Shown here: piece by piece, positions 17,373-25,369 of the stretch
Numbering within the stretch: position 1 is the first letter of the stretch
Layout of the letters: each line of letters starts with the position of its first letter
NCBI GenBank assembly: GCA_036401375.1
Contig: DASWVB010000038.1
Span: forward strand, 62,001 to 126,000
Direction: 5' to 3'
Origin: DASWUZ01 sp036401375
GTDB lineage: Bacteria; Acidobacteriota; Terriglobia; Terriglobales; Acidobacteriaceae
DNA length: 64,000 nt
Position numbers and translations under genes: made by a program
The notes under the pieces: model-generated
Databases searched by the model: none
What the model saw: only the letters and a program-made list of their open reading frames with translations
Told to the model about the DNA's origin: nothing

Positions 17373-17918
17373 ATGTCCGACACCATTGCCCTATTCACCG
17401 CCAAAAGCGCCGAGCGCATCATCCGTGAAGGCGGCACTTCATCATGGCGTCTCGATCGAAACAACGCCCGCCGCTGCACCTACGCCGTCTGTGTCCGCAA
17501 CGCCCACGCCGACTGGGGCGACGGCAAAGAGCAGCATCACAACGCTTTCCTGATCGGCAAGGTGGTCGATGTTGTCTCAACCAATCCGACACCTGAAAAC
17601 AATGAGTCGCCGAAGGACCGCTTCCTGATACGGTTCAGCGAATTCGCTCGGATCGACATCCAAGACGCTTGGCCGAAGGGCTACCGGAACCCGGTGCGTT
17701 ATGCGACCCTGGAGGAACTGGGCATCGAACCGGCAAAGCTGAAGTGGGAGACCATGCCCGAACCCACCGAAGCTCCTTCCGCCGAGGGCGACGAGGTCAC
17801 TCGTGTTCCTGTACCCGCGGGCACCGGTGACGAGCTGACACTCGCACAGGCAAAGCATGGCCTTGCACTGACCTTCGGTGTTCCGCCGGAAGCTGTCGAA
17901 ATCACCATACGGGGATAA
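17373..17918 (+). CDS. Conserved hypothetical protein of accessory-gene type
   Basis: 181 aa from the ATG at 17373, which has AAAGGAG 8 nt upstream. The N-terminal SDTIALFTAKSAERIIREGG, then SSWRLDRNNARRCTYAVCVRNAHADW and HHNAFLIGKVVDVV, form a compact domain. The middle has FLIRFSEFARIDIQDAWPKGYRNPVRY. The C-terminus LTLAQAKHGLALTFGVPPEAVEI resembles tails I associate with orphan proteins on proteobacterial mobile elements; that memory is not verified here. No catalytic motif is visible. It stands alone next to a gene-poor region and upstream of toxin-antitoxin remnants, suggesting acquisition by transfer. Function unknown. Confidence 0.7.
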   Translation: MSDTIALFTAKSAERIIREGGTSSWRLDRNNARRCTYAVCVRNAHADWGDGKEQHHNAFLIGKVVDVVSTNPTPENNESPKDRFLIRFSEFARIDIQDAWPKGYRNPVRYATLEELGIEPAKLKWETMPEPTEAPSAEGDEVTRVPVPAGTGDELTLAQAKHGLALTFGVPPEAVEITIRG

Positions 17919-18698
17919 TGATTGCCGGCGGCTAGTTGCCTACTCATCTAGTCGCTGGCACTTCGTTTCAAACCGTCGGACATCGGCCGACGCTTTCCTA
18001 TTAGCCCGCGCATTAGTGCTAAGGCAGGTCTACCGGTCAGTCACAGGGCCGGAAGCCAACCACAATGACGCGCAGCTACGGCCAGACGCCCGACCCCACC
18101 GCCAATTTCCGACCGCGCCGATAGGGAGAAGTCCAGCCTACATTACTGGCTAGTAGTCAATGTTGAAACAGAATGCCAGACGATCAAACCGGCTGGCAGC
18201 TCTGGACGCTACGGAGCGATCAAGCACCGTCTCGCAGGCGGTGACGTACTCCGCGAATGTCCGGGTGATGGCCAGGACCTTGCGTTCCGGTGAGAGCAGC
18301 GAGGGCGGCTGGCAGGACGTTCTTGCCCTTCCATGATGACCTGCGCCGGGATGATGGTGAGCACGTCGCGGCCCTAATTGACGCTGTAGCCGCCAGACGC
18401 CAACCGTCGTCAGGCCGAGGGCATGCAGCTTGGCGGCCCGACGCCCCAAACCGAATCGAGCGGATGGGGAGGTAGAAGGTCGCGCACGTCGCAGAATCGC
18501 GCAGATCGCCGAGCGCCCGCAGAACTTGCCACGCAGGAAAACCTCTAGATGCGCGCCGGATGGTCGATGGACTAAGCACCGCGACATCATTAACCTAAGC
18601 TTAAGCACCGAGATCGAGAGTCGCCCCTGAACCCGAACAGCATCGATGAGGTCTTCAGCACCGCCGCCGCCCAGAAGCGCACCATTCTCCTCTTCCTC
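17919..18698. other. Gene-poor block of about 780 nt
   Basis: No convincing gene was found on either strand. Minus-strand frames here are open but switch frame repeatedly and have no recognisable domain. A short minus-strand peptide reading (LSPERKVLAITRTFAEYVTAC, about 18230-18295) looks more protein-like than the rest and may be the end of a decayed gene. The block also contains whatever promoter drives the phospholipase C-like gene, but none was recognised. Confidence 0.4.
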
Positions 18699-20000
18699 TT
18701 GGCCGGCATCGTCACCCTTGCCGCGCTGATCACGCCCTGTGCCCGCGCCTACTCTGTGCTCTCGCACGAAGAGGTCGTCGACCTGACGTGGAGCAGCCAG
18801 ATCGCACCGCTCCTCATGGCAAAGTATCCGGCGACCACGCCCGATCAGCTGCTCAAGGCCCACGCCTATGCCTATGGCGGCTGCATCATTCAGGACATCG
18901 GCTACTACCCCTTCGGCAGCCATCTGTTCAGCGACCTGCTGCACTATGTGCGCACCGGCAGCTTCGTTGAAAATTTGCTGCGGGACTCGTCCGACGTCAA
19001 TGAGTACGCCTTTGCCCTGGGAGCGATGGCGCACTACGCGGCTGACAGCTACGGTCACCCCGCCATCAACCACGCCACCGCCGAGGAGTACCCCAAGCTG
19101 CGAGACCGGTACGGCGCCGTCGTCACCTACGACGACAGCCCCACCGCGCACCTGCAGACTGAGTTCGGCTTCGACGTCGCCGAGGTCGCGAACCACCACT
19201 ACGCCTCCCAGCAGTATCACGACTTCATCGGCTTCGAGGTGTCGAAGCCGCTGCTGGAGCGCGCCTTTCGTGATACCTACGGCTTCGAGGTCAAGGAGAT
19301 CATGCCTCACGAAGACCTCGCCATCGGCACCTATCGCCGCAGTGTCAGCAATCTGATCCCGAGGATGACCCGGGTGGCGCTCGTCGAATACGGCAAGCAG
19401 CTGAGGCAGTCCGCGCCCGGATTTGACCGTGACAAGTTCCTCTACCGCATGCGCCGCACCGACTACGAGCAGGAGTATGGAAAGGGCTATCGCCAGCCCG
19501 GCGCCGGCTCAAAGGTACTCGCCTTTTTGCTGCGCCTGCTGCCCCGCTTCGGTCCGCTGCGAGTGCTCTCCCTGCACGTGCCCAGCGCTACCAGTCAGAA
19601 GCTCTTCCTCGACGGCATGGCGACCACCGTACAGAACTACGACGGCTACGTCACCGAGATCAAGAGCGATACGCCGGACGTTCGCCACCTCGACCTGCCC
19701 GAGCGCGACCTGGACACGGGCAAAATAACTGGGCCCGGCGAATACCGTCTGACCGACGAGACCTACGCCCGTCTGCTCAGGCAGATCGAGTCTCACCCCC
19801 AGACGCCAGTTCCTACCCCGCTGCGCACTGCGATCCTCGACTTCTACAGGCCCGGCGCAAAGAACTACGTCAAGCGCAAGCCAGCGGACTGGGAGCGCGT
19901 TCAAGCCGACCTGGCGCTGCTCAGGCAAGCCAAGGTGGATGAACTGAAGGTCTCCGACCAGCCCACGCCCGACCAGCAGGCTCCTCTCCCGCTGCAATAG
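18699..20000 (+). CDS. Zinc-dependent phospholipase C family protein (start uncertain)
   Basis: About 433 aa from a TTG at 18699. The body matches the bacterial zinc PLC-like fold: AYSVLSHEEVVDLTW, LLKAHAYAYGGCIIQDIGYYPFGSHLFSDLLHYVRTG and FALGAMAHYAADSYGHPAIN, with the Trp/His/Asp ligands (H and D in SHEE, H in AHAY, D in QDIGYY, H and D in AHYAADSYGH). A hydrophobic export segment begins before the TTG: in-frame codons upstream read QKRTILLFLLAGIVTLAALI, so the true N-terminus is probably earlier. The frame opens at 18594, but contains no ATG, GTG or TTG before 18699, only CTG at 18627. It may use a rare start or have lost its original 5' end. Likely exported; substrate unknown. Confidence 0.8.
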   Translation: MAGIVTLAALITPCARAYSVLSHEEVVDLTWSSQIAPLLMAKYPATTPDQLLKAHAYAYGGCIIQDIGYYPFGSHLFSDLLHYVRTGSFVENLLRDSSDVNEYAFALGAMAHYAADSYGHPAINHATAEEYPKLRDRYGAVVTYDDSPTAHLQTEFGFDVAEVANHHYASQQYHDFIGFEVSKPLLERAFRDTYGFEVKEIMPHEDLAIGTYRRSVSNLIPRMTRVALVEYGKQLRQSAPGFDRDKFLYRMRRTDYEQEYGKGYRQPGAGSKVLAFLLRLLPRFGPLRVLSLHVPSATSQKLFLDGMATTVQNYDGYVTEIKSDTPDVRHLDLPERDLDTGKITGPGEYRLTDETYARLLRQIESHPQTPVPTPLRTAILDFYRPGAKNYVKRKPADWERVQADLALLRQAKVDELKVSDQPTPDQQAPLPLQ

Positions 20001-20157
20001 GCTGCAGAGGGAACGGAGTACGGCTGCTCGCCAACGTCGGAGCCAGGCGAGTGAACGAGTCACGCTGAACGCGCAGATCTCTTGAAGCCGATCCTGCCAC
20101 CTGCCTGTTTGTGTAAGATGGAGCGCGTAATCTTGGGCTCGAGGAGCGGGAGGGGCG

Positions 20158-20454
20158 ATGGCCAGCCAGGAACAGCTGAACTTCTTGCAGAGTGCCTTCG
20201 CAGCAGCCCAGGCCTCGGACCATCTCTGGCCCGCCTACGCCGCGTGCGAGACGGTGCTGGAATCGACCTGGGGCACGAGCCAGCTCGCCACCCAGGCGTG
20301 CAACCTCTTCGGACAGAAGCAGAGCCATCCCCAGGTTACCGGAACGCTGATGCTGCCCACCCGCGAGTTTCTGCATGGCGCCTAGATCACGGTGCAGGCG
20401 AACTGGGCGGCTCCCTTAGCTGCCGCAGAAGCCGCGCCGCCACCAATAGGCTGA
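20158..20454 (+). pseudogene. Glucosaminidase-domain protein, nonsense mutation
   Basis: An intact start (ATG at 20158 with GGGAGGGG upstream) encodes 75 residues typical of phage- and lysin-like glucosaminidase proteins: a helix ending FAAAQASDHLWPAY, then CETVLESTWGTSQLATQACNLFG (catalytic Glu within the LESxxGTS pattern) and LMLPTREFLHGA. Frame then meets TAG at 20383-20385, exactly where the family has Trp (TGG). Reading through gives ITVQANWAAPL, which continues the family pattern, before a second stop at 20452-20454; the remaining about half of the domain appears shifted or degraded. So one G-to-A change explains the first stop. A muramidase/glucosaminidase role cannot be active here unless the stop is a sequence error. 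Confidence 0.75.
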
Positions 20455-20564
20455 GCGCCTCGCGCGCCTCAGTGCAGTCGGCCCGCGTTGACTCTGCTCG
20501 TCACTGTCTACGAGTGGCGCAAAATGCCTGTACACTAAGGGCAGATTGCCAAGGGGGCGCGCAA

Positions 20565-21035
20565 ATGACTGAGATAGATCAGAGCGAAGCGGTCGCAATC
20601 ACAATCCGTCGTGAGCCTGGAACGCTGTACCGAAGGATGGAAACCAGGCTAGGATCGACCCCCTTGCGCTCGGACCAAGACATCGCTCGCCTTGTTGAAG
20701 CTCGCCTTCCCCTGAGTTCCCTGGAGTCACTCGCGAGCCACGGCATGACCAACGAAGAGATTTTTAGCTTCATCCTGCCGCGTCGCACCCTCGCCCATCG
20801 CAAGAGCCGCCGGGAATCCCTGACCCATGAAGAGTCGGACCGCGCCGTGCGCATCGCCCGCATCACCTCGCTGGCGGAAGAAGTCTTCGGTGAGGATGAT
20901 AAGGCAGCGCGCTGGCTCCGCAAGCCTAAAGTGCGCTTCGAGGGGCGGACCCCGTTTGAATTGCTGCGGACCGAAGCTGGCGCTCGCCTCGTTGAAGAAT
21001 TGCTACTACAGTTTGAATATGGATTTGTCTTCTAA
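20565..21035 (+). CDS. Xre/MbcA/ParS-type antitoxin of a RES-Xre pair
   Basis: 156 aa from the ATG at 20565 (AAGGGGG about 10 nt upstream). After about 30 variable residues comes a helix-turn-helix-like region (IARLVEARLPLSSLESLASHGMTNEEIFSFILP), then RRTLAHRKSRRESLTHEESDRAVRIARI and the DUF2384 toxin-binding end (AEEVFGEDDKAARWLRKPKVRFEGRTPFELLRTEAG, ARLVEELLLQFEYGFVF). This layout is the cognate antitoxin of RES-domain NAD+-degrading toxins: it neutralises the toxin and probably represses its own operon. The stop is 3 nt before the toxin ATG, so the two are co-translated. Longer upstream reading in the same frame is not coding. Confidence 0.92.
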   Translation: MTEIDQSEAVAITIRREPGTLYRRMETRLGSTPLRSDQDIARLVEARLPLSSLESLASHGMTNEEIFSFILPRRTLAHRKSRRESLTHEESDRAVRIARITSLAEEVFGEDDKAARWLRKPKVRFEGRTPFELLRTEAGARLVEELLLQFEYGFVF

Positions 21036-21038
21036 AGC

Positions 21039-21476
21039 ATGGTTCTATGGCGAGTCAGCAAATTCGCGACTCTGGACGGGGCTGGCGGCCTTCTGGTCTC
21101 TGGAAGGTGGCACACCGCCGGCCGGCCGGTCATCTACTGCACCTCGACCCCGGCTGCTGCCTTACTCGAGACCCTCGTACACGTGGAACTGGACCCGGAC
21201 GAGCAGCCCATCTCCTTCCAACTTCTGAAGATCGAGTGCCCGTTCGGCCAGACAATTGAGAGGACCAGTCTGCTCTACAGCGGAGATGTGGCAGCCTGTC
21301 AGGCCTTTGGCGACGACTGGCTTAGGGAACGGCGAACACTGTTGCTCGAAGTCCCCAGCGCATTGGTGCCTGAGACGTGGAACGTGCTCGCAAATCCGCT
21401 CCATCCAGAAGCAGGGGTGTTGAAAATTACTGCGGCCTTCCAACACGCTTTCGATTCGCGGTTCTTCAGTAGATAA
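21039..21476 (+). CDS. RES family NAD+ phosphorylase toxin
   Basis: 145 aa, standard size. The RES signature residues are present: R5 in LWRVSKF, then GGLLVSGRWHTAGRPVIYC (Gly-Arg-Trp and Tyr) and PAAALLETLVHVE with Glu44. Characterised RES toxins degrade NAD+ in the cytoplasm and cause growth arrest; the family assignment is from sequence, the activity is inferred. The C-terminal RTLLLEVPSALVPETWNVLANPLHP segment is the Ser-containing conserved block. Immediately downstream lies a second, truncated copy of this C-terminal block. Confidence 0.93.
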   Translation: MVLWRVSKFATLDGAGGLLVSGRWHTAGRPVIYCTSTPAAALLETLVHVELDPDEQPISFQLLKIECPFGQTIERTSLLYSGDVAACQAFGDDWLRERRTLLLEVPSALVPETWNVLANPLHPEAGVLKITAAFQHAFDSRFFSR

Positions 21477-21488
21477 GCAGAGCGCGTA

Positions 21489-21677
21489 GTGCGAGACATC
21501 TGCGGCGAAGCCTTCCCAGCCAAGCTGGCGCAAAAGCGCTCGCTCTTGCTTGAGGTCCCCAGTGTCCTGATAGCGGAGTCATCGATTGTGCAGGTGAACA
21601 CGCTCCACCATGACGCACGGCTGTTAAAGATCGTCGCCACCTACCGCCAGGCTTACGACGAACGCTTCTTCCACTAA
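21489..21677 (+). pseudogene. Truncated second RES toxin (C-terminal fragment)
   Basis: 62 residues whose alignment to the end of the intact toxin is clear: KRSLLLEVPSVLIAESSIVQ against RRTLLLEVPSALVPETWNVL, and LLKIVATYRQAYDERFF against VLKITAAFQHAFDSRFF. The part upstream (DICGEAFPAKLAQ) still echoes toxin residues around DVAACQAFGDDWLRER. The N-terminal two-thirds with the Arg, Tyr and Glu active-site residues is missing, so this cannot be a toxin. It is the scar of a second RES-Xre cassette, probably deleted by recombination between tandem copies. Divergence from the intact copy is about half of positions, so the duplication was between paralogues, not recent. Confidence 0.8.
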
Positions 21678-21941
21678 TCTAGATATATGGCGGAAAGGTA
21701 TAACTTCCCGGGAACGGGTCACTCGTACGAGAATGCTGACTCCGCGCCAAAGTGGAATGCCTTAGGGATCCACCACCAAAATGGCTCTTCTTTGTCCAGC
21801 GCGAACCTTGTAGAACCTATTGTGCAGGTTGGCTGCACCTGAATCTCATCATCTGGTGCCGGGGTGAGTAGCCCCCGACCTGAATGTAGGCGAACAAAAA
21901 AAGAAGATCATGGTAGAATTCGTATTATACGGAGCCCTTCG

Positions 21942-22874
21942 ATGCCCGCTAGGTTTCATCGTGTTCTCATCCTAGTCTGGATTGCCCTTCTATTTGTGCC
22001 TATCGCTAAGAGTCAGGCGTCTTCAACGGCAAAGCGAGCCGCCCCTCCACGATCCCGGCGAGCGCAGGTCCCACTTACGTTAAGCGACATGATAGATTCT
22101 ATCCGCCCTACCGTCGTACAGGTCGAGTGTGACTCTCCGAATGGCTCCTCCGGGAGCGGCTTCTTCGCTAATACTAACGGCATTGTCGCCACCGCATTAC
22201 ACGTGGTCACGCTATCTGACCGCCATTCGCTCTGCGCTGATGTCAGAGTTCTTACGCCGCTGGTTGCAGGTCCCGGTAACAAGACGTTCATGTCCACATC
22301 TGCGAAAATCCTTGCCTACGATGCTTTACACGATATAGCTCTTGTGTTGCCAGCGAAGAATCTTCTAGACAAGGAAGAAGATAAGGTTCGATTTGGCACA
22401 ATGCTTGGTAGGCCTACGTTCGTTTTTGTGAAGCCGAGAGCGGCTGCAACGATTGACCTGAGACCTCTTCGCGATGGAGAGCCAGTATTTGCATCCGGCT
22501 ACCCCTTATCTCTTGCCATTCTAATCACGACATCAGGTAACGTGGCCGGTGAAGAAATTCAGAAGTTGAATGTTGGGGGAACAGAGTTGCTTGAAGTTTA
22601 TGACGTGGACATGCATATCAATCATGGGAACAGCGGCGGCCCCGTTTTCTCCAGCAGGGACGGGTCAGTGATAGGCATGGTGGACGCGTTTAGGAGCGCT
22701 GATGTTGAGCAGTCCCCGGCGCCTGAAGGGAATGCGGAGAGGCTTCAATATAACTCCGGTCTAGGCGTGATTATCCCAGCGAAGTACATCGAGAAACTTG
22801 TGAGGGACAACCCAGTAATACGTCCCACCGACTATCACAAGAGTATCCCCGCACCCCAGTCGCCCCCTCAATAG
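21942..22874 (+). CDS. Exported trypsin-like serine protease
   Basis: 310 aa from the ATG at 21942, chosen for GGAG 7 nt upstream and a signal peptide (RFHRVLILVWIALLFVPIAKSQA). The chymotrypsin-fold triad is visible: His in IVATALHVVTL, Asp in AYDALHDIALVLPA, Ser in HINHGNSGGPVFS. No PDZ domain follows, unlike DegP/HtrA. A Pro/Arg-rich linker (AAPPRSRRAQVP) separates signal and catalytic domain. Base composition by eye is near 50 % GC, clearly lower than neighbours, with codons such as AGA, TTA and ATA in use; this and the adjoining toxin-antitoxin remnants suggest horizontal origin. Role unknown; periplasmic quality control is one possibility. Confidence 0.85.
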   Translation: MPARFHRVLILVWIALLFVPIAKSQASSTAKRAAPPRSRRAQVPLTLSDMIDSIRPTVVQVECDSPNGSSGSGFFANTNGIVATALHVVTLSDRHSLCADVRVLTPLVAGPGNKTFMSTSAKILAYDALHDIALVLPAKNLLDKEEDKVRFGTMLGRPTFVFVKPRAAATIDLRPLRDGEPVFASGYPLSLAILITTSGNVAGEEIQKLNVGGTELLEVYDVDMHINHGNSGGPVFSSRDGSVIGMVDAFRSADVEQSPAPEGNAERLQYNSGLGVIIPAKYIEKLVRDNPVIRPTDYHKSIPAPQSPPQ

Positions 22875-23348
22875 CAGCGTCAGCGCACTACGCTATGTGG
22901 ACATTGCGTCGACCCACTGAATTCGCAGCGCTTATCGGACAAGTGCGCCGGCTTGCTGTGAAGGTAAGTTTAGAGACATTGGGCGGATCCAGTGAAATAT
23001 GCACGCTTGAGTGTGCAGCCAGTTCTTTCCACAGTGGTGGATTAAGACGCGGGCGCTCGCGTATTTGAGCGACAGTCGGAGCAGCGGCCTGAAGCGAAAT
23101 CCCGGTCGTTGGCGGTGGGTGTTTCTGAAATGGTGACCCGGCGGCGTGGGGTCGCCGTTCGCGTTGGGGATAGTCAGCGAAGGAACGTTCACCACACACG
23201 CCAAAGGCTACACACAGCGAAACTGGTAAACTAGAGTCGGCCCCCGATACTGAACTGCTTCAACCTGCCCGTTCCTCCAGCAAGGAAGCAATCGACCCAA
23301 ATCTGATCTGCAAATCTGCTCCAAGAATCGATAAGGAAAACTGCGCCT
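22875..23348. other. Intergenic region before typA
   Basis: About 470 nt with no supported gene. A plus-strand reading from the TTG at 22908 to 23072 and a minus-strand frame across 22932-23204 are open, but neither has a recognisable domain or ribosome site. The last 120 nt should contain the typA promoter; a TAAACT at about 23226-23231 is a weak -10 candidate. The rest may be scar from the adjacent accessory block. Confidence 0.35.
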
Positions 23349-25166
23349 GTGAGCACCACTATCCGCAACATCGCCATCATCGCCCACGTCGATCATGGCA
23401 AGACCACGCTGGTCGACGCCCTGCTGCGGCAGGCCGGCACCTTTCGCGCCAATGAGGCGGTGGCCGAACGGGTCATGGACTCGAACGACCTCGAGCGCGA
23501 ACGCGGCATCACCATCCTCGCCAAGAACACCGCCGTCTTCTACCACGACACCAAGATCAACATCGTCGATACGCCGGGCCACGCCGACTTCGGCGGCGAA
23601 GTGGAGCGCGCCCTCAAGATGGTGGACGGAGTGATGCTGCTGGTCGACGCCTCCGAAGGCCCCCTGCCCCAGACCCGCTACGTGCTCTCAAAAGCCCTCG
23701 AGGCGAAGCTCAAGCCGATGGTCGTCATCAACAAGATCGACCGGCCCGATGCCCGCGTCAAAGAGGTGCTTGACGAGGTCTATGACCTCTTCATCGATCT
23801 CGATGCGCATGAGGACCAGCTCGACTTCCCGGTGCTCTACACCAATGCCCGCACCGGCACCGCGACCACCGATCTGGCCATACCCGGCGTCGACCTGCAG
23901 CCGCTGTTTGAGTCCGTGGTGCAGACAATCCCCGCCGCCACCGGCGATCCAAACGGCACGCTCCAGATACTCGTCACCAACCTGGACTACTCCGACTACC
24001 TCGGCCGGCTGGCAATTGCACGAGTCTTCAACGGCACCCTGCATGCCGGCGAAGAGGTCACCATATCGAAGCGCGACGGCTCCCTGCAGAAGACCAAAAT
24101 AACCAAGCTCTTCAGCTTCAAGGGACTCAAGCGCACCGACATCACCGAGACCGAGATCGGCGACATCGTGGCCATCGCGGGCGTCGAGGGCATCACCATC
24201 GGCGAGACGATCACTTCACTTGAGAACCCGGCACCGCTGCCCCTGATCATCATCGACGAGCCCACCATCGCCATGCAGATGTCGGTCAACAACGGACCTA
24301 TGGCCGGACGCGAGGGCCAGTACGTCACCTCGCGCAACATCCGCGAGCGCCTGGAAAAAGAGCTGCTCACCAACGTCTCGATCCGGGTCGAAGAGCTCGG
24401 AACCCCGGACAGCTTCAAGATCCTCGGCCGCGGAGAGCTGCAGCTCGCCATCCTGATCGAGATCATGCGCCGCGAGGGCTTCGAGATGATGGTCGGACGC
24501 CCTGAGATCGTCACCAAGGTGGTCGACGGCAAAGTAATGGAGCCGGTCGAACACCTTACCATCGACGTTCCTGAGAACTTCATCGGCGTGGTCATCGAGA
24601 AGCTGGGGCCGCGCAAGGGCGAGATGCTCAAGATGCACAACCACGGGTACGGGCGAGTTCGTCTGGAGTTCCGTGTCCCAAGCCGCCGCCTGATCGGCCT
24701 GCGCAGCGAGATGCTCACCGAGACCCGCGGCACCATCGTGATGAACACCATCTTCGACGGCTACATGCCCCATCAGGGCGATATTCCTCAGCGGCCTACG
24801 GGTGCGCTCATCTCGGATCGCGCCGGTACGACGACGACCTATTCGCTCAATGCCCTGCAGGAGCGCGGAACCCTGCTGCTCACCGCCGGGGTAGAAGTTT
24901 ACGAGGGCATGATCGTCGGTGAACACTCCCGCGACAACGATCTCGACGTCAACGTGGTCCGTGAAAAGAAGCTGACCAACATGCGGGCCTCGAGCGCCGA
25001 CGAAGCAGTACGCCTGGTTCCGTTTCGAGCCCTCAATCTTGAACAGGCAATCGAGTTTATCGCTGAAGATGAGCTCGTCGAGGTCACGCCCAAGTCGCTG
25101 CGCCTGAGGAAGAAGATCCTCCAGGCCAATCGGCGGCCCAAGCGACAGATGTCCTCGAGTAACTAG
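23349..25166 (+). CDS. typA: Ribosome-dependent GTPase TypA/BipA
   Basis: 605 aa, standard length. Translational GTPase acting on the 70S/50S ribosome in stress and cold adaptation and in late 50S assembly. Motifs: P-loop AHVDHGKTT (G1), ERERGITILAKNTA (G2), DTPGHADFGGEVERA (G3) and NKIDRPDA (G4). Domain II begins QILVTNLDYSDYLGRLAIARVFNG. The TypA-specific C-terminal domain ends NRRPKR with basic residues. Starts with GTG preceded by AAGGA. It is monocistronic by appearance. Confidence 0.97.
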   Translation: MSTTIRNIAIIAHVDHGKTTLVDALLRQAGTFRANEAVAERVMDSNDLERERGITILAKNTAVFYHDTKINIVDTPGHADFGGEVERALKMVDGVMLLVDASEGPLPQTRYVLSKALEAKLKPMVVINKIDRPDARVKEVLDEVYDLFIDLDAHEDQLDFPVLYTNARTGTATTDLAIPGVDLQPLFESVVQTIPAATGDPNGTLQILVTNLDYSDYLGRLAIARVFNGTLHAGEEVTISKRDGSLQKTKITKLFSFKGLKRTDITETEIGDIVAIAGVEGITIGETITSLENPAPLPLIIIDEPTIAMQMSVNNGPMAGREGQYVTSRNIRERLEKELLTNVSIRVEELGTPDSFKILGRGELQLAILIEIMRREGFEMMVGRPEIVTKVVDGKVMEPVEHLTIDVPENFIGVVIEKLGPRKGEMLKMHNHGYGRVRLEFRVPSRRLIGLRSEMLTETRGTIVMNTIFDGYMPHQGDIPQRPTGALISDRAGTTTTYSLNALQERGTLLLTAGVEVYEGMIVGEHSRDNDLDVNVVREKKLTNMRASSADEAVRLVPFRALNLEQAIEFIAEDELVEVTPKSLRLRKKILQANRRPKRQMSSSN

Positions 25167-25369
25167 CCAGGGCGGTGAATAGAGCCCCGGAACCAGCAAC
25201 GGTACCGCCTTATCCACTGTTTTCTGCCTGGAGGCCCTTGTTTCCGCCGCCAACACTGCGCATAATCGCGGTGTGGACGGCTTTCGACCCGTGGCTGTTG
25301 CCACCGCTGCGCGTCCAGACAATCTACCGTGGCTTCGAGAGCAACACCGCCTGGAAGCGAGCGCAGCCT

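Noticed and set aside
18230..18600. Possible transposase (IS66-like) remnant on the minus strand
   Set aside because: One frame reads VLTIIPAQV, which recalls IS66 proteins, but only for about ten residues and with no neighbouring match. Chance is likely.
21687..21839. Small plus-strand ORF of 50 residues after the RES fragment
   Set aside because: No ribosome site, no family; not enough support.
22888..23204. Short minus-strand ORFs before typA
   Set aside because: Two frames open across the same stretch, neither with motifs or ribosome site.
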